Below are positions 34,681 to 44,729 of a DNA stretch of 64,000 bases, one piece after another. Each line of letters starts with the position of its first letter. Position 1 is the stretch's first letter. The translations under genes and the position numbers were made by a program. Origin of the DNA: Aspidapion aeneum (lineage: Eukaryota > Arthropoda > Insecta > Coleoptera > Brentidae); the NCBI GenBank assembly GCA_963576565.1, contig OY755044.1, positions 48,875,134 to 48,939,133 on the forward strand, read 5' to 3'. The notes beneath the pieces are model-generated. The model ran no database searches. It saw only the letters and a list, made by a program, of their open reading frames with translations, and was not told where the DNA came from.

Positions 34681-35860
34681 ACATTCCCTTTAGCCAACAC
34701 CCGCCCCTCTCCGTTGACTAGTTTTAGTTTTCCTGATTTCTTCTTTGGTACTCTGTCCCGCTAGATGATGAGCGAGACCTCATTTGGACACGACAATCGC
34801 GTTGAATATGCCCTGTACGCCCGCATCTAAAACTTTTTCATTTGGAGAGAGACGTCTGTTTTCTTTTAAAGAGTCAATTTTCTCTATCAGTGATTGAAGA
34901 ATTTGGCTTAGCGTCTTTGAGGGAACCTCTTGTTCATTGCTCATTTCTTCACCCTCCTGAATAAGCGTTCTCGGCGAAGTAACTTTGCTAAGTCCATGTC
35001 TCGCAAGCCATTAATAAAGCGGTCTACCGTGAACGGATCTCTGTATTTTTCTGGCATTTCTGGTTAAGCCAAATACATCAGCCTCCTGATATCTGCTTCA
35101 TACTCTTGCAATGATTCTCCTGCTCTTTGCTGACGAATATTTAATTCTGACCAATATAAATTTCGCAAGTGTTCATCTCCATACCTTCTTTCTAATGCTG
35201 CCACTAAAACATTATAATTCTGTTTTCGTTCGGCTGGAATGGACCGTAAAAGTCCCAGAGCAGGTTCTCGTAGAGCTACTAACAAGCGTCTAGCTTTTTC
35301 GTCATCGTCCCGGCCATTTGCAGCAGCGGCAGCTTCAAACTGTTGTTTGTATGTGGACCAGGAAGACGTACCATCGAAATTTGGAGGCTTAATGTTTTGG
35401 TTGGAATTCACAGTTGGAATCACTGAGCTTTCATTTTGTTGTGTTCTTTTTGGAGCTGTATAAGCTGTTTTGACACGTCCTGGAATTTTGGTTTGAAAAA
35501 CTGCTTCCCTAACATTCTGTAGTTTGTTCTCCACTTTTTCTTCAAGATTTTGTACCTTTTCCTGAACATTTTTTACCTTTTCTTCTACATTCTGCAATTT
35601 TTTGTAACTTTTATTCCACACTATGCATTCTTTGAGTTATTTCTTTCTTAAGATCTTCGGTTGCCGTCTTGAAATTCTCTCAGCTGTTCGGAGTTGCTCT
35701 TTATTTGATCGAAGTTTTCTTGAACGCCATCTAATCTTTGCTCAAATGTCTGTTTTATTTCTGGTTTTGTTGAATGGCCTGTTTCATGTCGTTCTGGTTT
35801 TGAGCCATTTGAGCTGCTAGAGCCTGCATCATTTTAGTTAGATCTTCCATCTTTGCTGAT
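34681..35860 (-). pseudogene. Gypsy copy 2 gag, degraded
   Basis: Minus-strand matches to copy 1 gag. The clearest frame, 35064-35621, has short coiled-coil repeats (KVQNLEEKVENKLQNV), PPNFDGTSSWSTYKQQFEAA and the capsid block ERRYGDEHLRNLYWSELN. The presumed start ATG lies near 35850, since the minus-strand residues MEDLTKMMQALAAQ match copy 1. Only fragments of the zinc-knuckle region remain near 34780-34840. The coiled-coil repeats are fewer than in copy 1. Confidence 0.82.
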
Positions 35861-35899
35861 CCTTGTCTAGTAAGCATCAACTTCCTGATATATCACTTA

Positions 35900-36400
35900 A
35901 AATGTTTATTTTTGGTCTATAAAGCTAATGTCGTAGTCGGTTTTTTCAATATCTCCTCTGATTCTTAAATAAGACCTAATGAAATGTTCTGGAATATACT
36001 AGTAAATGTCATTCTTTCTGCTACTAGGCAAATGTAGAAGTCACTTTTTGATTATCTCTTTTGGTTCTCGGATAGATCGTCGTAGAATGTTATGGAATAT
36101 TCTAGAACTTCTTTCTAATTCTTACTTTTTGAATAACTAAGCTAATGTCGAAGTCGGTTTTTGTATATCTCTTCTGGTTCTAGAATAGAACGTCGTAGAA
36201 TGTTATGGAATCTTCTAGAAATTCTTTCTAATTGTTACTTTTTAAATAACTAAGCTAATGACGAAGTCGCTTTTTGGATTCTGGTTCTCGAATAGAACGT
36301 CGTAGAAAGTGATGGAATATTCTAGAAAATCTTTCTAATTATCAATTTTTAGGCTGTAAGGTTAATGTCGAAGTCGGTTCTCAAATATCTCTTTTGGTTT
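35900..36400 (-). repeat. 113-bp leader repeats of Gypsy copy 2, about 5 units
   Basis: GCTAATGTCG(A/T)AGTCGG cores, the complement of those in copy 1, recur near 35923, 36025, 36138, 36252 and 36362. Blocks with TTCTAGAA and AGAACGTCGTAGAATGTTATGG lie between. This is two units fewer than copy 1. The primer-binding site follows at 36619-36636. A second short duplication there (ATTGTCCTAGCCGGTGGTAC, 36466 and 36560) is also visible. Confidence 0.85.
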
Positions 36401-36637
36401 TTGAATAAAACACTATCGAACTTCTTCGAATATTCTGGAAAAATCACTTACTGTTCTTCTTTCCAATTGTCCTAGCCGGTGGTACTATTTAAGGATAGTC
36501 TTTGCACTATTCAGTTCTGAATATTCTGGCAAAATCAATCACTTACTGTTCTTCTTTTCAATTGTCCTAGCCGGTGGTACTATGTAAGGATATTCTTTGC
36601 ACTATTTATTTCTTTTAGTCTCACTTCTGACACCAAT

Positions 36638-36819
36638 TGTTACGGGTTCTCAACAACAATTAAAACTCGCAAATTTATTTCGACAAATTATGTACAAAAA
36701 CACGCACTTAAACTTATTAATAACTTACTAATAATTCACTACTTTAATCGGCCTATTAGCTTCGTGTTACTAAACCTAAATAAATTCGAACTATAAAATT
36801 TAAATAACTTAAAGTAACA
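36638..36819 (-). repeat. Gypsy copy 2 5' LTR (182 bp, internally deleted)
   Basis: On the minus strand it starts TGTTACTTTAAG and ends GAGAACCCGTAACA. Compared with the 433-base LTR, about 250 central bases including the TATA/initiator are missing, joined near 36774. It is flanked outside by CTAT (36820-36823), matching the far end at 16640-16643. Confidence 0.87.
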
Positions 36820-36841
36820 CTATATTTGATCTGATATATAT

Positions 36842-37100
36842 TTAAAAAATAGTTTTAGGGGATATGACAATTCGCAACTGAACCAATTCTCCCCCGGCCC
36901 AAATTGCCATTGACTCAATTCGCCTCCGGGGCAATTCGCCGCCGCCGTGATTTAAGTTTACAATTTTATTCATTTCTTATACTCTACAAATATTTTTTAA
37001 AAAATCTCAATTTTTTTTTTCAAAAAGTCATTTTTCGAAAAACTTCTTTTACAAAAAGCATTTTTTCGAAAAAAAAAAATCTTTTTGTGTAACATTTTTT
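36842..37100. repeat. AATTCGCC-type minisatellite-bearing repeat
   Basis: At 36870-36950 short phrases such as CAATTCGCC and CAAATTGCC recur every 12-16 bases within a GC-rich island, followed by T/A-rich runs with TTTTTCGAAAAA blocks. A related GC-rich island occurs at 54970-55280. No reading frame. Probably the end of an unclassified element. Confidence 0.45.
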
Positions 37101-37159
37101 TGTGTGGAAAATTGCGATAATTTGACCAATGGTAGGTTTATTACCGATTTTGATTTCCC

Positions 37160-38260
37160 ATAAGGAGGATTGGAAAGCTTACTTACAAAAAAATAATGGG
37201 TAGTAATAGCAAACATCTACATGGAGTGCTTCGAGGACCATGCGATCAACACAGTAAGAGTTAAACCAAAATTATGGCTTGGATACATCTGCCGTGCAAA
37301 GCAAAAACCTAGTAACTCGGCTTACTCGAAAAGGACATTTTTATATCATTGAAATCGCCGTAAAAAACCAGTCTTTCTAGAATGTGGCTATAAACAAGGA
37401 AGTTATGTAGTTAGTATGTAGTTAAATAAACTATACAATACACTAGTTTTTGACTTACTAGGTTTCTGCTTTGCATTATATGGCCAAAAATTGATGACAA
37501 ACTGCAAAATAGTTTACATCTTCTGAACGGTATTCGACAAACAATCAAATGCACAATGGATAGTGAAAGAGATTCGGCCTTTTTTGGATTATCTTATCAA
37601 ACGAATAGACAGAAACATTCAAACCACTGTATATAGGAAACCTACTTACAACAGATTGGTTATAGCGAGAAATTAATAAACTCAACGATCTCTAAAATTA
37701 AAAACAAACCAAATGCAGCAAATTTTCAAAACAATATGTCCAAAGGGTTTCAGAAAATATAAGACGAATAGCCAAACATTAACAAGGAGTTTTGTAACTA
37801 AAACAAAACCAGAAAATCCCTCAAATATTAAGGAATGTATTTACCAACTCCCGTGTGAGTGTGGTAAATCATATGTAGATGAAACGAAACGCCCCGTAAA
37901 TGAATCTAAAAAGTACCCAATTAGTGGATATTGAAAAATCCGGTTTAGCGGATCATGCAATGGTCTGAAGCTAAAGTTTTGCATAAGGAGTCACATTGGC
38001 GAAAACGAAAGTTTATTGAAGCTGAGTTTATAATGCAGAATGAAGAATTTTTCATTCAACCAAGCACGGACATACCAAACATATGGAAACCACAGGAAGG
38101 AAAACAAGCGTCTTAGAATTAAAAAAGGTGGCGGGCCGTTACACCCGACTGCACACTAAGTTGTATAAGTAGTAGCCTTTAGACTGGATTGTTTAGTTTA
38201 CACTTAAAAACGGTTAGAGATACTTACTAACCGAAACGTGGTGTTTAAAAGAAATAAAGA
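37160..38260 (+). pseudogene. Penelope-like element 2, decayed
   Basis: Frames in several registers carry Penelope landmarks: ANIYMECFEDHAINT and PKLWLGYI near 37205-37290 (reverse transcriptase palm), LNGIRQTIKCTMD near 37520, and a GIY-YIG block, ECIYQLPCECGKSYVDETKRP, at 37830-37900. The GIY-YIG motif has YVDE instead of YIGE, so the nuclease is probably dead. A MITE splits the palm at 37295-37475, and stop codons are frequent. The 3' flank (38211-38240) has a hairpin followed by GAAACG, resembling the tail of the copy at 75-310. Confidence 0.8.
37295..37475. mobile_element. 181-bp MITE inside Penelope element 2
   Basis: Ends form inverted repeats of about 22 bases: TGCAAAGCAAAAACCTAGTAA at the left and TTACTAGGTTTCTGCTTTGCA at the right (one mismatch). 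Non-coding interior. It interrupts reverse transcriptase codons. No clear target duplication is visible, perhaps because the host sequence is decayed. Confidence 0.72.
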
Positions 38261-38739
38261 CAATGGAAGTCCGAAGTTTTATTTCTACTCAATCATTATC
38301 TACGAGTTTCTAACAAAAAAGTTTAATGAGGTGGGTCCTCAAGTTGTGAACGGTTAGCCCAGATTTTCCTAAGCTCTAAGGTCGACACTGACAGTAACAT
38401 CTGCTTGTATTAAATACAGTGTTGTTTTGGCCGTCGGACTCGGTGAATTGAATTTTTCGTGTGTTTTTACTGTGTGTTGAGTTTTATTTTTGTAAAAAGA
38501 ACTTAGTTGGACGTGAAAATAAACAAGAAGTGCTATGTTTATGAAAATATTGTGTTGCCATCGCCGGGGATTCTGTAAATGCAACAATGAAAATATGGTG
38601 GTGCAAACCAATAAATTATTCTGTGTGTCTGGGTTTACACCAGAAACCCCAAATAATGATATAATTTAATGTATAAGACATTTAGATCAAGGGAATAAAG
38701 TAACATGTGAAAAGCTAAAACTATCAAATGAGAATAGAG
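38261..38739. other. Unassigned DNA
   Basis: No reading frame longer than 80 residues and no recognisable repeat. An 80-residue minus-strand frame at 38369-38611 has no supporting features. Confidence 0.4.
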
Positions 38740-38742
38740 TAA

Positions 38743-39045
38743 AGGGGCCTACAGACACGCGAGCATTTCTTGAGATTAGTACGCGCGAACTAATCTCTGC
38801 ATACATGTACGTTTGGTGGAATTGCCTACACAAACGAAGACAAAATTAAACGTTCCAATCATAAACACAATATTATCAATGCGTTTTGCCTAGACACCGA
38901 GAGATTTGCTCGCGTACATCGTGCGCGCGAACAAATCTTTGAGAGATATTTTAGGAGGATATTGTCTACACACTAAGAGATTAGTATGCGCAAACTTGTA
39001 CGCGCGTACTAATCTCTAGAAATGTTCGCGTGTCTGTAGGCCCCT
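38743..39045. mobile_element. Harbinger-like MITE, 303 bp, TSD TAA
   Basis: Terminal inverted repeats of more than 40 bases start AGGGGCCTACAGACACGCGA and end with the complement. The TAA duplication lies at 38740-38742 and 39046-39048, which fits the 3-bp TWA targets of PIF/Harbinger elements. The interior contains further short inverted repeats built on GAGATTAGTACGCGCG and GAACAAATCTTTGAGAG. Non-coding. Confidence 0.85.
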
Positions 39046-39189
39046 TAAGTTCATTTAAATTGTCAGCACCAAAATATCTACAAGACGAAATATTAAACCC
39101 GAGACATTGGCCGCAAGGTGTTTTGGTTAATCATTTTTTTCCACCGAGGAATACTCGAAACATAAGCAGCTAAAGGTTTTTTGTGATTT

Positions 39190-41050
39190 ATTTTATCCAA
39201 ATTGTCAAGGATTGTTGAAAAACTTTAATAGCATTCTGTATATGGTACAATATTTTCAATCCATTATTATCTGCTTATCAGAAACTCACCTTACAGATAG
39301 AATTCTTTTACATGAAATGAAAATAAACACTTATAGCTTCCTATCCTGGGGGAGTGGTGATCTATATAAAAACGGGAATAGACTATACAGAGGTAATAAA
39401 TACCAGTATAAACAGGAATGTTTGGATTGTTGGTATTATGTTACAGTTGTTTAATAAGTCTTATTTAATTTGTTCATTATATCACTCACCTAGTGCTTCT
39501 GATGCTGGATTTGTTGAGTTTTTTGAGGAACAGTTTGAGAATATAAATTTTAGGAAATGCACTACTATAATAGTTGGAGATTTTAACATAGATTTAAATA
39601 AAAGAACTACTTATTCACGTCGGGTCATTGAAGTTTTTCAACAACTTGGATTTTATCAGTAAGTTAAGGAAAGTACTAGAATAACAACTAATTTAAAAAC
39701 CTGTATAGACTATGTAGTTACAAATGATAGATATTAATATTGTTGTATCATTGAATAACAATTTTAAAAAACCGGCGAACTTACATAAACCGGTTAATAT
39801 TGAATACAATAACTTTGATGAAAAAAGCTTTAAAAGGTCATTGAGCACTTGTAATTGGTTTAATACAGACAATGTGAATAATGTAAATGATCTTGCATCA
39901 TTATTTGTACAAAATATTGTCACTTGCCTTAATTTACACGCACCATACAAGGAAATAAAAATATTTAACAACTTTAAGTTAAAAGTATGGTTTACACCTC
40001 ATGTTATGGAACAAATTAAGGCAAGAGATGATCTTTTTAAATTAGCTAACCAGAGCGAAACGTTGGCGGACTGGAAAAGATATAAAACTATCAGAAATCA
40101 GGTAAAGTGTCAAAAAACTTTAACGGAAACATTATTGACTGTAATAAAGAAATAGCTAACAACTTTAATTACTATTTTGTTTCTAGTATTGGGAAAATAA
40201 TATCTGCAGTGCCAATAAACTTGAATTTTCATGAAATCATTTTAAAAATTCCTGAAATAAAAAATAATATAAATAAATATGAAGTAATCACAATGGCACA
40301 ACTAAAAAAAATACTAAAGATAGTGACGCGATTGACCTCAACATTCTTAAAACAGTGTACAGCATAAAAGGGTTGGCGTTAATAAATATCATTAATTTGG
40401 CTTTTAGTTCTGGGAATTTTCCAGACTGTTGGAAACTTGCAACTATAACCCCAATAGAAAAGGTTAGGAACACTATACTTTGTGACGAGTTTCGACCTAT
40501 CAATACCTTGCCAATATATGAAAAGGTGATGGAAATTGCAGTTAAAAGACAATTATTGGAATTTATTAATAACAACAACATACTTATTTCAGAACAATCC
40601 GGATTTAGGGAATCACACTCGTGCGAAACAGCATTACAACTTGTGATAAGCACATGGAAAAATCAAATTGGGCAAAATAAAATAGTGGGGGCCGTTTTAT
40701 TGGATATCCGTCGCGCCTTTGAATGTGTAAATTTAGACCTTTTGTTGTTAAAACTAAACCGATATGGAATATCCGGCTTGGCATTAAGTCTACTAACAAA
40801 TTTGGTAAAATCTAGAAAACAGAGAGTTACATTTAATAGTGAACTTTCAGGAGAACTCGACACAAAGTATGGTGTACCACAGGGCTCTGTATTGGGCTGC
40901 TTCTTATTTATTCTTTATATCAATAATATTGTTTACAACCTCAAGTATTGCAATATGATGGACTATTGTACTATTGTGGAAATCCAAAAGAGGTTGAACT
41001 TTTTTTAAATCATGATCTTAATAATATTTTTAAATGGCTAAATAACAATG
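39190..41050 (+). pseudogene. APE-type non-LTR element, decayed
   Basis: Endonuclease: IIICLSETHLTD near 39260, SLYHSPSASDAGFVEFFEEQ and IIVGDFNIDLNK at 39470-39600 in a second frame. Linker at 39724-40155 (KLKVWFTPHVMEQIKARDDLF). Reverse transcriptase at 40355-41008: FPDCWKLATITPIEK, ISEQSGFRESHSCETAL, AVLLDIRRAFECVNLDLL (catalytic Asp), KYGVPQGSVLGCFLFILYIN. The catalytic YADD block reads MMDYC, so it is lost. The element is cut near 41050 by a fragment of a different non-LTR element and resumes at about 41435. Confidence 0.85.
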
Positions 41051-41435
41051 GAGTACTGCTCACATATATGGAGTGCGGCACCCAAACATGCTTTTGAACA
41101 CCGTGCAAAAACGAGCTATCAAGCTGATCAATGACCCCGCACTTATGCTCTGAAGAGTTGGCACGTATGATCTCCCCGGGAGTAGCACCTACTAGGCGAA
41201 CACTTCAAACAGACGGTAACCATCAATTTACTGTCAAAATAGAGGCACCAAGAACCTCATTATATCAGAATTCATATCTCTGGAGAACAGCATCGCTGTG
41301 GAATAAACTCCCTGCGACAGTTTTCCCTGCAAGTTACAACCTGAACCGTTTCAAAACCAACACACACCACATTTCCGCGCACTGGCCGCTTCTCGAGCGT
41401 GATAGGGATCTCCTTGCGACTGCGCTTAACCGTAA
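41051..41435 (+). pseudogene. Fragment of a different non-LTR ORF2 C-terminus
   Basis: GC-richer than its surroundings. Translation gives CSHIWSAAPKHAFE and then, in the frame from 41131, an ARMISPGVAPTRRTLQTDGN block and FWRTASLWNKLPATVFPASYN-like residues (the actual text begins YLWRTASLWNKLP). These typify the far C terminus of another insect non-LTR family. It lies between WLNNN-encoding sequence at 41030 and NGLSLNLNKTKFMIIG at 41440, which belong together in the host element. It is therefore an internal insertion of about 385 bases. Confidence 0.7.
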
Positions 41436-41568
41436 AAAAAATGGATTGTCATTGAACCTTAACAAGACAAAATTTATGATTATAGGATCAAAACATCAAT
41501 TAGAGAAAATCAAATCAGACAATATGATTCTTACTATTAAAATTAAAAAAAAAACACACCTATTTTAA
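41436..41568 (+). pseudogene. Non-LTR reverse transcriptase remnant after the insertion
   Basis: Encodes NGLSLNLNKTKFMIIGSKHQ, the conserved block about 40 residues after YADD in APE-type elements. It continues the element ending at 41050. It stops at a TAA within an A-rich run; downstream codons are not recognisable. Confidence 0.7.
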
Positions 41569-41581
41569 TGAATTTAATGAA

Positions 41582-42228
41582 TTGGACCCCGTGAGGTTGA
41601 GCTTTCAGGCTACCCACGGAAAAATATAAGGGAAACAAAAAACTCCTTTTTGCCCGATTAGCCACGAAACTTGTTTGATTTTTAAATTCACGGGTACGAA
41701 ATTCCACGTTTGTTAGTATTATTTGGCTTAAAAATTCCGTTGATTGACGCTCACTGTCTTGAAGACGGGTAAAAATGCAATCTGTGTTGATCCGGCCTGA
41801 AAGACAAAGAGCTGTCGTAGGTCACGGACTATAGTTGTTTTCTTTTATTTGCATTCGATCTTTTCATTGATCGATATTGTATAGCAGTGTTTTTGCCTGC
41901 TTTTGGTTTTTTGTTTCTCTCGTATCTCGGTAGATGGCGCCTCTTGCTATAGTTCGCTCACTAATTACATTTAATTAGAGACAAAACCGTCTGATTAACT
42001 TCGCAAGATTTGTCACATTGACCAGCAGTGTTCTGAGGAGTCCCATAAGGACGAAACGGTTAACTGTCAACACTTATTAGGTGTCCATTAGATCTTGGAC
42101 CCCCGTGAGGTTGAGCTTTCAGGCTACCCACGGAAAAATATAAAGGAAACAAAAAACTCCTTTTTGCCCGATTAGCCCCGAAACTTGTTTGATTTTTAAA
42201 TTCACGGGTACGAAATTCCACGTTTGTT
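41582..42228 (+). repeat. Partial tandem repeat (period 513 bp) carrying a hammerhead ribozyme
   Basis: A 133-base segment (41582-41714, starting TTGGACCCCGTGAGGTTGAG) recurs at 42095-42228 with a few changes, 513 bases downstream. The intervening unique part contains, just before the second copy, a complete hammerhead ribozyme. This gives one full unit plus a quarter of a second. The layout resembles hammerhead-bearing tandem repeats and retrozymes of animals. No protein is encoded. Confidence 0.85.
42027..42074 (+). ncRNA. Hammerhead ribozyme, complete core
   Basis: All parts of a hammerhead fold are present in order. Stem I 5' strand AGTGTT (42027-42032); core CTGAGGA (42033-42039); stem II GTCC/GGAC (42040-42043, 42049-42052) with loop CATAA; core GAAA (42053-42056); stem III CGG/CTG (42057-42059, 42064-42066, one G-T pair) with loop TTAA; cleavage triplet ending TC at 42067-42068; and stem I 3' strand AACACT (42069-42074), perfectly complementary to the 5' strand. 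Predicted self-cleavage is after 42068. This matches the CUGANGA...GAAA...UH consensus at every invariant position. Short stem III is typical of animal retroelement hammerheads. Confidence 0.88.
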
Positions 42229-43810
42229 TTTTCGTAATTTTTTATTTTATGGCTGAAAATTCAAATAACTGTAGATATGTCAAATAAACATCTCATTGCA
42301 ATCACTATATTCTTCTTTATAAACCATTTATCGGACTCTATTTTTGTAATAAGCGACAACCACTTTGCTGTCATTTTTACTGTTTCTTTACATTATTTAT
42401 TTTAGCTACTGCGTTAATAAGAATTTTGCAATGAAACTTGGCACAATTCGTCGGCTTATTACAGGCTATGGTACAAAGATGAATGTTTGTGTAATCTTGT
42501 AATATCCTAAAAGATACAAGGTGATATTAAAAAAATTATGTAAAAAATAGTAGTCTCAAACTTTGGGTTATACAGGTTATGCAGTTTAAGATACGTTCCT
42601 AATTTTACTAATTTTTAAGACTAGAAGAACGCCTTTCTCACGGTGTACATTGTTTAATTTAGCTTTGTAATTGTAAGAAAATACAGGATGTTTCTTTTGT
42701 CAATATATAATTTTTTTTAAAACATAAACTGTTTTTTTCATCACTTATAAAATTAGAAAATATATAGTAGAAAGTTAAACTGTTAATCACCTCAGTAGCT
42801 GTTAGTTAGAGACTTTAAAACATACAGGAAATTAAAAGTCGGTAATATTGTTAACTTTGTTATTATCAAAACTACAAGGTCGGTTAAGTAATTTGGCAAA
42901 ATTTTAATATTTTTTCCGCACTAAATTGGTGGAACAAGAACAAAATTAAACGACGCGTAGGTAAGTTATAACAAAAAATATTTTTTAAAAGATACAGATA
43001 GTATACAGTACCAGCAATCAATTTTTTTTTTATATATATAAGTAAAAGCTGTCTTATGACTTTTTCTTTTTAACTCCCCGAAGCTAAAATTTTTTTTAGA
43101 TATTTTGCACATATTTCATGAACAACAGAAAATAGCATAAAATACGGCCTTATGAGGCAAAAAACAGCATAGTAGGTTTTTATTGCTCGTTTCTTTTGCG
43201 GGATTGCAACCTTGAATTAAAAAATAAAATAAACTGATGTCAGTTTATGTTGGAAAAGGCACACATAATTTTTAGAAGAAATTCGTTGAACTTTATTGAT
43301 ATTCTAAAATAAAAAAAATATATTTTCTTGATGTTGTCGCCCTAATTAATTAAATTTTTTATTAATTTCGGTGTACATTTCGAAATAATTTTTTGATTTT
43401 CAATTTTAATTGGTTTATTGGGCCACTAGTTGAGCTTTCTTAAAGATCTTTGGACTACTACCCTTGAATAAATCGGTTTTTTCGTTGTTTAATCGATTTT
43501 CTGTAGTAAGATAGATTTTTTATTCGTTGTTTTGCTACACTTTTTGTCGCTAAAAGTGTAGGGTTTACTATTTTTTGTATTTTTATGCGCATTAAATGTT
43601 AGGAGTCTGATTTTTTATCATCGTCGGACCGTTGGCGATCATTTGAGCAATCGTGGGTCGGATATAAATTAGATTTTCTCTTTCATGGTGCATAACAAAG
43701 CATAGATAGCTTATAGAAATTAGATTTTTGCGCGCGTTAAATTGTTTTCTTTTTAGTTTTTTTTTTGCTTTTATTTGGCTGTTTGTTAATAATTTTATTA
43801 TTAGTGTAAA
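42229..43810 (+). other. AT-rich leader upstream of BEL/Pao gag
   Basis: About 1.6 kb with long T and A runs and no reading frame. A TTGGCGATCATTTGAGC segment at about 43632 resembles the position and start (TGG) of a BEL primer-binding site. I could not find a 5' LTR matching the candidate 3' LTR at 53353-53736. The first part may be unrelated DNA between the ribozyme repeat and the BEL element. Confidence 0.35.
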
Positions 43811-44648
43811 ATGGCAAGCAAACAGTTGAAATCGGCTAACGCCAAGCGGACGCTATGGATGGATAGGCTTTATTCGTTGGAAACTTCGGCTCAAGCTACC
43901 TTAGCTGACCCGAAAAACTTAGTAAACTTTAAAATGCGTTATGAAGACTCATTATGTCGCGGAGTTTAATAAATATCATGAGCAGGTTCTTGAGCTTCAA
44001 GCGCAAATGGAGAGCGCCGACCTGGCGGCAGAAGGTGCTGTCGCGCTACGTTTTGATGAATATGTCAACGCCGTTAACTTATTATGATTTAGTTAAAAAA
44101 GATGAAAAACCGTCGTTTATATCTGTTTAAATCAAAGCTTAAATCAGAGTCAGGTACCTAACGCTTTTAATAATTTTCATCCCCGAATAAATGTGCCAAA
44201 TTTCGATGGCAGTTTAAGGGATTGGCATACGTTTATAGATTTGTTCACAGATATTTATCATAATAATCCTGCATTGAGTAACACGCAGAAGTATAATATT
44301 TTGATAACATTTTTGTCTAAGAATCCCCTATCCATTGTCAAATCCATTCCGAATATAGGTGATAATTATCTCATCGCTTTCAACGCTTTGAAAGAGAGAT
44401 ATGACAACCCTCGTTCGTTAGCTCATACCTATTACCACGAGATCTTAGATTTTCCTAAAATAAAGCCGGATTCCCCTGGCTCTCTTAGAAATTTGTTAGA
44501 TTGTGTTTCGGAGAACCTAGAGGGCTTAAAATTTCTTGGGTTACCTACAGAGCATTGGAGCTATTTGATTTTTCAAACGGTTATTCAAAAATTGGATCCT
44601 GAAACTATAAAACGTTTTGAGTTGGAAAATGCTTCAAGGGAAATATGA
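43811..44648 (+). pseudogene. BEL/Pao gag, frameshifted
   Basis: ATG at 43811 opens MASKQLKSANAKRTLWMDRL, a coiled-coil start typical of BEL/Pao gag, broken within about 50 codons. The conserved middle (DUF1759-like) follows at 44193-44648 with MPNFDGSLRDWHTFIDLFTD, then TQKYNILITFL, IAFNALKERYDNPR and LLDCVSENLEGL. A TGA at 44646 ends it, and a further lesion precedes the zinc knuckles. Confidence 0.85.
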
Positions 44649-44729
44649 AACTTTAAAGATCTTTTTGGAAAATCATTGCACAGCCTATGAGGTAATAGTA
44701 ATGGTTTTAAAAGTTTTATGAACACGGAT

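Larger units (their letters stand above)
16644..36819 (-). mobile_element. Ty3/Gypsy retrotransposon, copy 2, split over 20 kb (TSD CTAT)
   Basis: One minus-strand element whose parts are 16644-17353 (3' LTR and end of pol) and 29683-36819 (rest of pol, gag, leader, 5' LTR). The outer flanks carry the same 4-bp duplication, CTAT (16640-16643 and 36820-36823). The inner edges abut exactly: the bases ending at 17353 and those starting at 29683 form continuous integrase sequence when compared with copy 1 around 14310-14325. Two later insertions disrupt it: a 12.3-kb block at 17354-29682 and an RTE-like element at 31641-33672. The gag and pol fragments are also frameshifted. Confidence 0.88.

Noticed and set aside
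37713..37934. Separate small gene with a GIY-YIG domain
   Set aside because: Flanking sequence on both sides continues as decayed Penelope reverse transcriptase and tail, so it is part of that element.
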